This document shows positions 19,653 through 27,230 of a DNA stretch of 64,000 bases, in pieces; the stretch's first letter is position 1; the number at the start of each line of letters is the position of its first letter. The stretch is from NCBI RefSeq assembly GCF_018449635.1, contig NZ_JAAVUV010000018.1, positions 1-64,000 of the forward strand, written 5' to 3'. The stretch comes from Caballeronia sp. dw_276 (GTDB lineage: Bacteria; Pseudomonadota; Gammaproteobacteria; Burkholderiales; Burkholderiaceae). The notes beneath the pieces are model-generated. The model was not told the origin of the DNA and made no database searches. It saw only the letters and a list, made by a program, of their open reading frames with translations. The position numbers and the translations under genes were made by a program.

Positions 19653-20843
19653 ATGGCAAAAGGTAAATTCGAACGGACCAAGCCGCACGTCAACGTAGGC
19701 ACGATTGGTCACGTCGACCACGGCAAGACCACGCTGACGGCAGCAATCGCAACGGTGTTGTCGAAGAAGTTCGGCGGCGAAGCGAAGGCATATGACCAGA
19801 TCGACGCGGCGCCGGAAGAAAAGGCACGTGGTATCACGATCAATACGGCCCACGTCGAGTACGAAACGCAAGCGCGTCACTACGCGCACGTTGACTGCCC
19901 GGGTCACGCCGACTATGTGAAGAACATGATTACGGGTGCAGCGCAGATGGACGGCGCAATCCTGGTGTGTTCGGCTGCAGACGGTCCGATGCCGCAAACG
20001 CGTGAGCACATCCTGTTGGCTCGCCAGGTTGGCGTGCCGTACATCATCGTGTTCTTGAACAAGTGCGACATGGTGGACGACGCCGAGTTGCTGGAACTTG
20101 TCGAAATGGAAGTGCGTGAGCTTCTGTCGAAGTACGATTTCCCGGGCGACGACACGCCGATCATCAAGGGTTCGGCCAAGCTGGCGCTGGAAGGCGATAC
20201 GGGCGAGCTGGGCGAAGTAGCGATTCTGAACCTGGCCGATGCGCTGGACACGTACATCCCGACGCCGGAGCGCGCAGTGGACGGCACGTTCCTGATGCCG
20301 GTGGAAGACGTGTTCTCGATCTCGGGTCGCGGCACGGTGGTGACGGGTCGTATCGAGCGCGGTATCGTGAAGGTCGGCGAAGAAATCGAAATCATCGGTA
20401 TCAAGCCGACGGTGAAGACGACGTGCACGGGCGTGGAAATGTTCCGCAAACTGCTGGACCAAGGTCAAGCGGGCGACAACGTGGGTATTCTGTTGCGCGG
20501 CACGAAGCGTGAAGACGTGGAGCGGGGTCAAGTGTTGGCCAAGCCGGGTTCGATCACGCCGCACACGCACTTCACGGCTGAAGTGTATGTGCTGAGCAAG
20601 GACGAAGGCGGTCGTCACACGCCGTTCTTCAACAACTATCGTCCGCAGTTCTACTTCCGTACCACGGACGTGACGGGTTCGATCGAGTTGCCGAAGGACA
20701 AGGAAATGGTCATGCCGGGCGACAACGTGTCGATCACGGTGAAGCTGATTGCACCGATCGCCATGGAAGAAGGTCTGCGCTTCGCTATCCGTGAAGGCGG
20801 TCGTACCGTCGGCGCCGGTGTCGTGGCCAAGGTTCTCGAGTAA
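19653..20843 (+). CDS. tuf: elongation factor Tu (second copy)
   Basis: This is the str-operon EF-Tu, 396 residues, identical in protein sequence to the copy at 465-1655. The G-domain motifs GHVDHGKTT, DCPGH and NKCD are all present. It begins 52 bases after fusA with a GAAGGTAATC leader, unlike the leader of the other copy. It is the tufA-position gene. Two copies let the cell make the very large amount of EF-Tu it needs. Confidence 0.98.
   Translation: MAKGKFERTKPHVNVGTIGHVDHGKTTLTAAIATVLSKKFGGEAKAYDQIDAAPEEKARGITINTAHVEYETQARHYAHVDCPGHADYVKNMITGAAQMDGAILVCSAADGPMPQTREHILLARQVGVPYIIVFLNKCDMVDDAELLELVEMEVRELLSKYDFPGDDTPIIKGSAKLALEGDTGELGEVAILNLADALDTYIPTPERAVDGTFLMPVEDVFSISGRGTVVTGRIERGIVKVGEEIEIIGIKPTVKTTCTGVEMFRKLLDQGQAGDNVGILLRGTKREDVERGQVLAKPGSITPHTHFTAEVYVLSKDEGGRHTPFFNNYRPQFYFRTTDVTGSIELPKDKEMVMPGDNVSITVKLIAPIAMEEGLRFAIREGGRTVGAGVVAKVLE
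19653..20843 (+). repeat. 1191-base direct repeat of the tuf gene at 465-1655
   Basis: The two tuf genes lie 19188 bases apart in the same orientation. Reading them side by side I find two differences, both silent GCG to GCA alanine codons (563 against 19751, and 602 against 19790). Similarity stops abruptly outside the start and stop codons. Gene conversion between the copies is the usual explanation for such pairs. Confidence 0.9.
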
Positions 20844-20887
20844 AATCCTAAGCTTGCTCTAAAAAGCTGTAGTTTTTAGTCGTGCCC

Positions 20888-20931
20888 GGAGCCGGGCGCA
20901 CGTGCCTTACGCGTGCTCGGCTCCTTGCTCT
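20888..20931 (+). terminator. stem-loop between tuf and rpsJ, possible terminator or attenuator
   Basis: GGAGCCG (20888-20894) pairs with CGGCTCC (20918-20924), and inside it GCACG pairs with CGTGC. The sequence after it is TTGCTCTTTT. It could end the str operon or attenuate entry into rpsJ. There is no convincing separate promoter between it and rpsJ. Confidence 0.5.
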
Positions 20932-20981
20932 TTTACCAAATCGACGGTGCAACACCGTCTCGCTCTTTTCAAGGAATTGTC

Positions 20982-21293
20982 ATGGCAAACCAGAAAATCC
21001 GCATTCGCCTGAAGGCTTTCGACTATCGTCTGATCGATCAATCGGCAGCAGAAATCGTCGATACGGCCAAGCGGACTGGCGCAATCGTACGTGGTCCGGT
21101 GCCGTTGCCGACCCGTATCCAACGTTTTGACATTTTGCGTTCGCCGCACGTCAACAAGGCGTCGCGCGATCAGCTTGAAATCCGTACGCACCAGCGCTTG
21201 ATGGACATCGTCGACCCGACGGACAAGACCGTTGATGCGTTGATGAAGCTCGACCTGCCGGCTGGCGTCGACGTCGAAATCAAGTTGCAGTGA
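20982..21293 (+). CDS. rpsJ: 30S ribosomal protein S10 (NusE)
   Basis: S10 is part of the 30S head and also binds NusB and NusG in transcription. I take ATG 20982, 8 bases after CAAGGAA, giving 103 residues starting MANQKIRIRLKAFDYR; the longer in-frame opening upstream is leader. The loop sequence TKRTGAIVRGPVPLPTR-like is present. It heads the S10 operon but is separated from rplC by 184 bases with a promoter and terminator-like repeat. Confidence 0.97.
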   Translation: MANQKIRIRLKAFDYRLIDQSAAEIVDTAKRTGAIVRGPVPLPTRIQRFDILRSPHVNKASRDQLEIRTHQRLMDIVDPTDKTVDALMKLDLPAGVDVEIKLQ

Positions 21294-21341
21294 GTTTCAC
21301 CGCGCCGCTCTCGCGAGGAGCAGCGCTAAGTCTTTGATTGC

Positions 21342-21370
21342 TTGCGGAAAACGAAAAGCCTTGTTATACT
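21342..21370 (+). promoter_or_regulatory. putative internal promoter ahead of rplC
   Basis: TTGCGG (21342-21347) and TATACT (21365-21370) are 17 bases apart. The -10 box lies in the loop of the inverted repeat at 21354-21381. If active it would let rplC and downstream genes be transcribed separately from rpsJ. Confidence 0.6.
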
Positions 21371-21381
21371 CCAAGGCTTTT
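21354..21381 (+). terminator. terminator-like inverted repeat between rpsJ and rplC
   Basis: AAAAGCCTTG (21354-21363) is perfectly complementary to CAAGGCTTTT (21372-21381), with an 8-base loop TTATACTC. It has the A-run, stem and T-run layout of a bidirectional intrinsic terminator, though the stem is short and only partly GC. It overlaps the promoter above. Confidence 0.55.
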
Positions 21382-21477
21382 CGCGCATTTGCGCAAAAAA
21401 GTCGGTGTGATTCTTAGGAATTGACCGGCATTTTGTAAATCAGCCCCGACCAATCGCAGTTGGGAATGGAGAAAACG

Positions 21478-22137
21478 ATGAGCCTTGGACTCGTAGGTCG
21501 CAAGGTTGGCATGACCCGTATCTTTACGCCTGAAGGGGATTCGATTCCCGTCACCGTACTGGACGTGTCGGACAACCGAGTGACGCAGATCAAGTCTGTA
21601 GAAACGGATGGTTACATCGCCGTTCAAGTAGCATTCGGTACTCGCCGCGCATCGCGCGTGACGAAGCCGCTGGCAGGTCACCTTGCCAAAGCCGGCGTTC
21701 AAGCTGGTGAAGTTCTCAAAGAATTCCAAATCGATTCCACGAAGGCTGCCGAGTTGTCGAACGGTACCGTGATCGGTACGGACATCTTCGAAGTGGGCCA
21801 GAAGGTCGACGTGCAAGGCGTGTCGATCGGTAAGGGCTACGCCGGTACCATCAAGCGTCACAACTTCGCTTCCGGCCGTGCATCGCACGGTAACTCGCGT
21901 TCGCACAACGTTCCGGGTTCGATCGGTATGGCGCAGGATCCGGGTCGTGTTTTCCCGGGTAAGCGCATGACGGGTCACATGGGCGACGAAACGGTTACGG
22001 TGCAAAACCTCGTGATCGCTCGTATCGACACTGACCGTCATCTGTTGCTGGTCCGTGGCGCTGTTCCTGGCGCTAAGGGCGGCAAGGTCTTCGTGACGCC
22101 GGCTGTCAAGGCACGCGCTGTGAAAGGAGCGAAATAA
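21478..22137 (+). CDS. rplC: 50S ribosomal protein L3
   Basis: L3 is an early 23S assembly protein whose loop reaches the peptidyl transferase centre. ATG 21478 follows GGAG at 21468-21471 and gives 219 residues (MSLGLVGRKVGMTRIF); an upstream TTG in frame is less likely. The central loop contains GMAQDPGRVFPGKRM, whose glutamine is methylated by PrmB in E. coli. Its stop codon overlaps the rplD start (TAATG). Confidence 0.96.
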   Translation: MSLGLVGRKVGMTRIFTPEGDSIPVTVLDVSDNRVTQIKSVETDGYIAVQVAFGTRRASRVTKPLAGHLAKAGVQAGEVLKEFQIDSTKAAELSNGTVIGTDIFEVGQKVDVQGVSIGKGYAGTIKRHNFASGRASHGNSRSHNVPGSIGMAQDPGRVFPGKRMTGHMGDETVTVQNLVIARIDTDRHLLLVRGAVPGAKGGKVFVTPAVKARAVKGAK

Positions 22138-22757
22138 TGGAACTTAAGCTCCTGAGCGCCAATGGTCAGGAAGGCACGGGTGTGAACGCATCGGACGTCG
22201 TGTTCGGTCGCGATTACAACGAAGCGCTGATCCATCAGGTCGTCACGGCCTATCAAGCCAACGCACGTAGCGGTAACCGCGCGCAGAAGGATCGTGAGCA
22301 AGTCAAGCACACGACCAAGAAGCCGTGGCGCCAAAAGGGTACGGGCCGCGCTCGTGCCGGTATGTCGTCGAGCCCGTTGTGGCGCGGCGGTGGCCGTATC
22401 TTCCCGAATTCGCCGGAAGAAAACTTTTCGCACAAGGTCAACAAGAAGATGCATCGCGCAGGCCTCTGCTCGATCTTCTCGCAGCTGGCCCGTGAAGGCC
22501 GTATCTCGGTAGTTGACGAGCTCACGCTCGAAGCGCCGAAGACCAAGCTGCTGGCCGAAAAATTCAAGGCAATGGGTCTGGAATCGGTCCTGGTCATCAC
22601 TGACACGGTCGACGAAAACCTGTACCTCGCGTCGCGCAATCTGGCCCACGTGGCCGTTGTCGAGCCGCGTTACGCCGACCCGCTCTCGTTGATCTACTTC
22701 AAGAAGATCCTGATTACGAAGGCTGCGGTCGCCCAGATCGAGGAGTTGCTGTCATGA
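22137..22757 (+). CDS. rplD: 50S ribosomal protein L4
   Basis: L4 lines the peptide exit tunnel and in E. coli also represses the S10 operon. The 206-residue protein contains the tunnel-loop signature KKPWRQKGTGRARAG (about residues 60-75). It overlaps rplC by one base and rplW by four (ATGA), so the three are coupled. No E. coli-like S10 leader was identified upstream, so feedback by L4 cannot be inferred from the sequence. Confidence 0.97.
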   Translation: MELKLLSANGQEGTGVNASDVVFGRDYNEALIHQVVTAYQANARSGNRAQKDREQVKHTTKKPWRQKGTGRARAGMSSSPLWRGGGRIFPNSPEENFSHKVNKKMHRAGLCSIFSQLAREGRISVVDELTLEAPKTKLLAEKFKAMGLESVLVITDTVDENLYLASRNLAHVAVVEPRYADPLSLIYFKKILITKAAVAQIEELLS

Positions 22758-23068
22758 GCGAGATTCGCAAGAACGATCATCGTTTGATGCAGGTCCTGCT
22801 CGCGCCGGTGATCTCCGAAAAGGCGACGCTGGTGGCCGACAAGAACGAGCAAGTTGTGTTCGAAGTCGCGCCCGATGCCACGAAGCAGGAAGTGAAGGCT
22901 GCTGTCGAGCTGCTGTTCAAGGTAGAAGTCAATTCCGTCAACGTGCTGGTCACGAAGGGTAAAGCCAAGCGCTTTGGCCGCTTCATGGGCAAGCGCAAGG
23001 ACGTGAAGAAGGCGTATGTCTGCCTGAAGCCCGGCCAGGAAATCAACTTTGAAGCGGAGGCCAAGTAA
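22754..23068 (+). CDS. rplW: 50S ribosomal protein L23
   Basis: L23 sits at the tunnel exit and is the docking site for trigger factor and SRP. The 104-residue protein begins MSEIRKNDHRLMQVLLAPVISEKAT, with the conserved VISEKAT and the extended GKAKRFGRFMGKRKDVKKA loop. It overlaps rplD by four bases and is followed by rplB after two. Confidence 0.97.
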   Translation: MSEIRKNDHRLMQVLLAPVISEKATLVADKNEQVVFEVAPDATKQEVKAAVELLFKVEVNSVNVLVTKGKAKRFGRFMGKRKDVKKAYVCLKPGQEINFEAEAK

Positions 23069-23070
23069 TC

Positions 23071-23898
23071 ATGGCAATCGTAAAAGTTAAGCCGACTTCG
23101 CCGGGTCGCCGCGCGATGGTCAAGGTGGTCAACAAGGATCTGTACAAGGGCAAGCCGCATGCAGCGCTGCTCGACTCACAGTCCGTGACCGCCGGCCGGA
23201 ACAACTCCGGTCGCATCACGACGCGTCACAAGGGTGGCGGTCACAAGCAACACTACCGTATGGTCGATTTCCGTCGCAACAAGGACGGAATTCCGGCAAA
23301 GATCGAGCGTCTTGAGTACGATCCGAACCGTAGCGCGAACATCGCGCTGGTTCTGTACGCAGACGGCGAGCGCAAGTACATCATCGCTCCGAAGGGTGCG
23401 ACGGTGGGTCAGTCGTTGATGTCTGGTTCGGAAGCGCCGATCCGCTCGGGTAACACCCTGCCGATCCGCAACATTCCGGTCGGTACGACGATTCACTGCA
23501 TCGAGATGTTGCCGGGCAAGGGTGCGCAAATCGCACGTTCGGCTGGCACTTCGGCAATGCTGCTGGCTCGTGAAGGCACGTACGCTCAGGTTCGCCTGCG
23601 TTCGGGTGAAATTCGCCGTGTGCACATCGAGTGCCGCGCGACGATTGGTGAAGTTGGCAACGAAGAGCATAGCCTCCGTCAAATCGGTAAGGCTGGCGCA
23701 AACCGCTGGCGCGGTATCCGCCCGACGGTGCGTGGCGTTGCAATGAACCCGGTTGATCACCCGCACGGTGGTGGTGAAGGTAAGACGGCAGCAGGTCGCG
23801 ATCCGGTCAGCCCGTGGGGAACCCCGGCCAAGGGCTATCGCACCCGCAGCAATAAGCGCACGACGACGATGATCGTTCAGCGCCGTCACAAGCGCTAA
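23071..23898 (+). CDS. rplB: 50S ribosomal protein L2
   Basis: L2 is required for subunit joining and peptidyl transfer. The 275-residue protein starts MAIVKVKPTSPGRRAMVKV. The functionally important histidine is in NPVDHPHGGGEGK near residue 228. The C terminus TTTMIVQRRHKR is typical. It follows rplW with two bases between. Confidence 0.98.
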   Translation: MAIVKVKPTSPGRRAMVKVVNKDLYKGKPHAALLDSQSVTAGRNNSGRITTRHKGGGHKQHYRMVDFRRNKDGIPAKIERLEYDPNRSANIALVLYADGERKYIIAPKGATVGQSLMSGSEAPIRSGNTLPIRNIPVGTTIHCIEMLPGKGAQIARSAGTSAMLLAREGTYAQVRLRSGEIRRVHIECRATIGEVGNEEHSLRQIGKAGANRWRGIRPTVRGVAMNPVDHPHGGGEGKTAAGRDPVSPWGTPAKGYRTRSNKRTTTMIVQRRHKR

Positions 23899-23908
23899 GG
23901 AGTAAGCA

Positions 23909-24184
23909 ATGGCACGTTCTGTTAAAAAAGGTCCGTTCTGCGACGCTCATTTGCTGAAGAAGGTTGAGGCTGCCGCAGCTGCGCGTGACAAGAAACCAAT
24001 CAAGACCTGGTCGCGTCGTTCGACGATCCTCCCGGACTTCATTGGTCTGACGATCGCCGTGCATAACGGCCGTCAACACGTCCCGGTTTATGTTTCGGAA
24101 AACATGGTCGGCCACAAACTTGGCGAGTTCGCATTGACCCGTACGTTCAAGGGTCATGCAGCCGACAAGAAGGCCAAGAAATAA
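23909..24184 (+). CDS. rpsS: 30S ribosomal protein S19
   Basis: S19 forms part of the 30S head and contacts S13 and A-site tRNA. The 91-residue protein starts MARSVKKGPFCDAHLLKKVE and carries the conserved TWSRRSTILPDFIGLTIAVH and GHKLGEFALTRTFKGH. AAGGAG precedes the ATG by about 6 bases. Length is normal. Confidence 0.97.
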   Translation: MARSVKKGPFCDAHLLKKVEAAAAARDKKPIKTWSRRSTILPDFIGLTIAVHNGRQHVPVYVSENMVGHKLGEFALTRTFKGHAADKKAKK

Positions 24185-24196
24185 GGGGCTATCAAG

Positions 24197-24526
24197 ATGG
24201 AAGTAAAAGCTATTCATCGCGGTGCCCGCATCTCGGCGCAGAAAACGCGCCTTGTGGCTGACCAGATCCGTGGTTTGCCGGTCGACAAGGCGCTGAACGT
24301 TCTGACGTTCTCGCCGAAGAAGGCGGCGGGTATTGTCAAGAAGGTCGTGTTGTCTGCGATCGCGAATGCGGAACACAACGAAGGCGCCGATATCGACGAG
24401 CTCAAAGTAACGAGCATCATGGTCGACAAGGCCGCTTCCCTGAAGCGTTTTACCGCGCGCGCCAAAGGCCGCGGTAACCGTATCGAGAAGCAATCCTGTC
24501 ACATCACTGTGACGGTCGGGAATTAA
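24197..24526 (+). CDS. rplV: 50S ribosomal protein L22
   Basis: L22 lines the exit tunnel; its beta-hairpin narrows the tunnel where macrolides act. The 109-residue protein begins MEVKAIHRGARISAQKTRLVADQIRG and the hairpin region KRFTARAKGRGNRIEKQSCH is intact near residues 82-101. It lies 12 bases after rpsS. Confidence 0.97.
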   Translation: MEVKAIHRGARISAQKTRLVADQIRGLPVDKALNVLTFSPKKAAGIVKKVVLSAIANAEHNEGADIDELKVTSIMVDKAASLKRFTARAKGRGNRIEKQSCHITVTVGN

Positions 24527-24537
24527 GGAGCCATACG

Positions 24538-25350
24538 ATGGGACAAAAAATTCATCCGACAGGCTTCCGTCTGGCTGTCAGCCGAAATTGGGCGTCGCGT
24601 TGGTACGCGAACAACACCAATTTCGCGTCGATGCTGCAGGAAGACATCGGTGTTCGTGAGTACCTGAAGAAGAAGCTGAAGAACGCTTCGGTTGGTCGGG
24701 TGGTCATCGAGCGTCCGGCGAAGAACGCACGTATCACGATTTACAGCTCGCGTCCGGGCGTTGTGATCGGCAAGAAGGGTGAGGATATCGAACTGTTGAA
24801 GTCGGAACTGCAACGCCGCATGGGCGTTCCGGTCCACGTCAACATCGAAGAAATCCGCAAGCCGGAAACCGATGCACAGTTGATCGCTGATTCGATCACG
24901 CAACAACTCGAGCGCCGGATCATGTTCCGCCGCGCGATGAAGCGTGCGATGCAAAACGCCATGCGTCTGGGTGCTCAAGGCATCAAGATCATGAGCGCGG
25001 GCCGTCTCAACGGTATCGAAATCGCTCGTACGGAGTGGTATCGCGAAGGTCGCGTTCCGCTTCACACGCTGCGTGCCGATATTGACTACGCAACCTCGGA
25101 AGCGAAGACGACCTACGGCATCATCGGCGTCAAGGTGTGGGTCTACAAGGGCGACACGCTGGGCCGCAACGATGCACCGGTGGTCGAAGAAGTAGCCGAA
25201 GACAAGCGTCCGCGCCGCAACGCACGTCCGGGTGGTGATCGCCGTCCGCGTCGTGACGGTGAAGGTGGTGGCCCGGCAAACGCAGGTGCGCGCCGTGGCG
25301 CTCCGCGTCGTGCTGGCGGTGCCGGCGGCGACGGGAAGACTGGAGAATAA
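24538..25350 (+). CDS. rpsC: 30S ribosomal protein S3 with an Arg/Gly-rich tail
   Basis: S3 forms the mRNA entry pore with S4 and S5. The protein is 270 residues, against 233 in E. coli. The KH domain is seen at VVIGKKGEDIELLKSEL (about residues 71-87) and the C-terminal domain at ADIDYATSEAKTTYGIIGVKVW (about 181-202). From about residue 222 on, the sequence is low-complexity and rich in Arg, Gly and Ala, probably disordered. Long basic tails on S3 are known in beta-proteobacteria. rplP starts two bases later. Confidence 0.97.
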   Translation: MGQKIHPTGFRLAVSRNWASRWYANNTNFASMLQEDIGVREYLKKKLKNASVGRVVIERPAKNARITIYSSRPGVVIGKKGEDIELLKSELQRRMGVPVHVNIEEIRKPETDAQLIADSITQQLERRIMFRRAMKRAMQNAMRLGAQGIKIMSAGRLNGIEIARTEWYREGRVPLHTLRADIDYATSEAKTTYGIIGVKVWVYKGDTLGRNDAPVVEEVAEDKRPRRNARPGGDRRPRRDGEGGGPANAGARRGAPRRAGGAGGDGKTGE

Positions 25351-25352
25351 CG

Positions 25353-25769
25353 ATGCTGCAACCGAAACGCAGAAAGTATCGCAAAGAGCAGAAGGGTCGT
25401 AACACCGGCAAGGCGACGCGCGGCAACGCAGTGTCGTTCGGTGAATATGGTCTGAAGGCTATCGGTCGCGGCCGTTTGACCGCGCGCCAAATCGAAGCGG
25501 CGCGTCGTGCAATGACGCGTCACATTAAACGTGGCGGCCGTATCTGGATCCGCATTTTCCCGGACAAGCCGATCTCGCAAAAGCCGGCTGAAGTACGGAT
25601 GGGTAACGGTAAAGGTAACCCTGAGTACTACGTCGCAGAGATTCAACCGGGCAAGATGTTGTATGAAATGGACGGTGTTACTGAAGAGTTGGCACGTGAA
25701 GCGTTCCGTCTGGCTGCAGCAAAGCTGCCGCTGAAGACGTACTTCGTTTCACGCCAGCTCGGCGCCTAA
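25353..25769 (+). CDS. rplP: 50S ribosomal protein L16
   Basis: L16 helps organise the A-site tRNA elbow region of the 50S subunit. The 138-residue protein starts MLQPKRRKYRKEQKGR. The motif GRGRLTARQIEAARRAMTRH and the loop KPAEVRMGNGKGNPEYYVA, where an arginine is hydroxylated by YcfD in E. coli, are present. It lies between rpsC and rpmC with tiny gaps. Confidence 0.97.
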   Translation: MLQPKRRKYRKEQKGRNTGKATRGNAVSFGEYGLKAIGRGRLTARQIEAARRAMTRHIKRGGRIWIRIFPDKPISQKPAEVRMGNGKGNPEYYVAEIQPGKMLYEMDGVTEELAREAFRLAAAKLPLKTYFVSRQLGA

Positions 25770-25778
25770 GGAGCAATG

Positions 25779-25973
25779 ATGAAGGCTTCCGAACTTCACC
25801 AGAAAGACCAGGCCGCTCTCAATCAAGAGCTGACGGACCTGCTGAAGGCGCAATTCGGCCTGCGCATGCAACTCGCGACCCAGCAATTGACCAACAACAG
25901 TCAATTGAAGAAGGTTCGTCGCGATATCGCTCGTGTGCGGACCGTCCTGACTGAGAAGGCGAACCAGAAATGA
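25779..25973 (+). CDS. rpmC: 50S ribosomal protein L29
   Basis: L29 is a small helical-hairpin protein next to L23 at the tunnel exit. Two ATG codons are adjacent at 25776 and 25779. The second gives better spacing from AAGGAG and the usual start MKASELHQKDQ, 64 residues. The sequence LLKAQFGLRMQLATQQLTN is typical. The gene overlaps rpsQ by four bases. Confidence 0.93.
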   Translation: MKASELHQKDQAALNQELTDLLKAQFGLRMQLATQQLTNNSQLKKVRRDIARVRTVLTEKANQK

Positions 25974-26242
25974 ACGATAGCGTAAAAACCTCGCTCAAGC
26001 GGACGCTGGTCGGCAAGGTCGTCAGCAACAAGATGGAAAAGACGGTCACCGTGCTGGTCGAGCATCGCGTAAAGCACCCGATCTACGGCAAGTACGTCGT
26101 ACGTTCGAAGAAGTATCACGCTCACGACGACGCGAATACGTATAACGAAGGCGATCTCGTCGAGATCCAGGAAACCCGTCCGATTTCGAAGACGAAAGCC
26201 TGGGTTGTGTCGAAATTGCTGGAAGCAGCGCGCGTCATCTAA
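25970..26242 (+). CDS. rpsQ: 30S ribosomal protein S17
   Basis: S17 is an OB-fold protein that helps assemble the 30S body. The 90-residue protein contains KRTLVGKVVSNKMEKTVTVL, the family signature, and VEIQETRPISKTKAWVV. It is the last gene of the S10 operon; a promoter and terminator-like repeat follow before rplN. Confidence 0.97.
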   Translation: MNDSVKTSLKRTLVGKVVSNKMEKTVTVLVEHRVKHPIYGKYVVRSKKYHAHDDANTYNEGDLVEIQETRPISKTKAWVVSKLLEAARVI

Positions 26243-26282
26243 GCGGTAAAAAGCAACAAAGAAGTGTCGCAGTAACTTTCGC

Positions 26283-26310
26283 TTGCAAGGCCGAAATTAT
26301 GCGTTATAAT
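26283..26310 (+). promoter_or_regulatory. putative spc operon promoter
   Basis: TTGCAA (26283-26288) and a perfect TATAAT (26305-26310) are 16 bases apart. This is the place of the spc promoter in E. coli. The -10 box starts in the loop and runs into the right arm of the inverted repeat at 26287-26319. Confidence 0.7.
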
Positions 26311-26319
26311 TTCGGTCTT
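26287..26319 (+). terminator. terminator-like inverted repeat between rpsQ and rplN
   Basis: The 14-base arm 26287-26300 pairs with 26306-26319 with one G-U wobble and a GCGTT loop. The stem is AT-rich in its upper half. It is followed by CCCTCTTT rather than a clean T run, so it may be a weak terminator of the S10 operon, an operator, or both. Confidence 0.5.
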
Positions 26320-26530
26320 CCCTCTTTGTGGGAGCCCCATCGCGGGCGAAGTAGGTGGGGGAAGCCGGTGCAGGCGCCAAGCTTGTGCTGACAGATTCAC
26401 CGGATTGCGATGGCGGGTTTCGTCTGCCCTCGCTGCCTGTTCTAACCCAAGCAGCCACCAGGCTGACGGGACCAAGACTGACCGGGTGCGCCATGGTGGC
26501 GTAACTGGATTAAGTTGGGAAAGATAAACC
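26320..26530 (+). promoter_or_regulatory. long untranslated leader of rplN
   Basis: About 210 bases separate the promoter from rplN, with no coding sequence that I can support. Local pairings include GCCTG/CAGGC (26435-26463) and CGCC/GGCG (26489-26501), and the region is rich in runs of G. It may be an autoregulatory mRNA element for spc operon ribosomal proteins; no known family was recognised. Confidence 0.35.
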
Positions 26531-26899
26531 ATGATTCAGACCGAAACTCGGCTTGAAGTTGCCGACAACACGGGTGCACGTGAAGTGATGTGCATCAAGG
26601 TGCTCGGCGGCTCGAAGCGTCGTTACGCTAGCATTGGCGACATCATCAAGGTGACCGTCAAGGAAGCAACGCCGCGCGGACGCGTGAAGAAGGGCGAAAT
26701 CTACAACGCTGTGGTCGTTCGTACGGCCAAGGGCGTGCGCCGCCAGGACGGCTCGCTGATCAAGTTCGACGGTAATGCCGCCGTACTTTTGAATGCCAAG
26801 CTCGAGCCTATCGGTACGCGTATTTTCGGACCGGTTACGCGTGAATTGCGTAGTGAACGATTTATGAAGATCGTTTCGCTCGCGCCGGAAGTGCTGTAA
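26531..26899 (+). CDS. rplN: 50S ribosomal protein L14
   Basis: L14 forms an intersubunit bridge with the 30S subunit and binds the silencing factor RsfS. The 122-residue protein starts MIQTETRLEVADNTGAREVMC and ends RSERFMKIVSLAPEVL, both family hallmarks. It is the first gene of the spc operon, 9 bases before rplX. Confidence 0.98.
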   Translation: MIQTETRLEVADNTGAREVMCIKVLGGSKRRYASIGDIIKVTVKEATPRGRVKKGEIYNAVVVRTAKGVRRQDGSLIKFDGNAAVLLNAKLEPIGTRIFGPVTRELRSERFMKIVSLAPEVL

Positions 26900-26908
26900 G
26901 GAGTCGCG

Positions 26909-27217
26909 ATGAATAAGATTCGCAAAGGTGACGAAGTTATCGTTACCGCTGGCAAAGATAAAGGCAAGCGCGGCGTCGTGCTGTCCGTTGGCGAAGAGCG
27001 TGTGACGGTCGAGGGTATCAACCTCGTCAAGAAGCATGTCAAGCCGAACCCGATGAAGGGTACGACGGGCGGCGTAGAAGCCAAGACGATGCCGCTGCAT
27101 ATTTCGAACGTCGCATTGGTCGACGCGAATGGCAAGGCGTCACGTGTGGGCATCAAGGTCGAAGGCGACAAGAAGGTTCGCTTCTTGAAGTCGACCGGTG
27201 CCACGCTTAGCGTCTGA
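26909..27217 (+). CDS. rplX: 50S ribosomal protein L24
   Basis: L24 starts 50S assembly and lies near the tunnel exit. The 102-residue protein contains the KOW motif KGDEVIVTAGKDKGKRGVVL at its N terminus and the NLVKKHVKPNP stretch. Length and sequence are normal for the family. rplE follows after 13 bases. Confidence 0.97.
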   Translation: MNKIRKGDEVIVTAGKDKGKRGVVLSVGEERVTVEGINLVKKHVKPNPMKGTTGGVEAKTMPLHISNVALVDANGKASRVGIKVEGDKKVRFLKSTGATLSV

Positions 27218-27230
27218 CGCGGAGTAAAAA

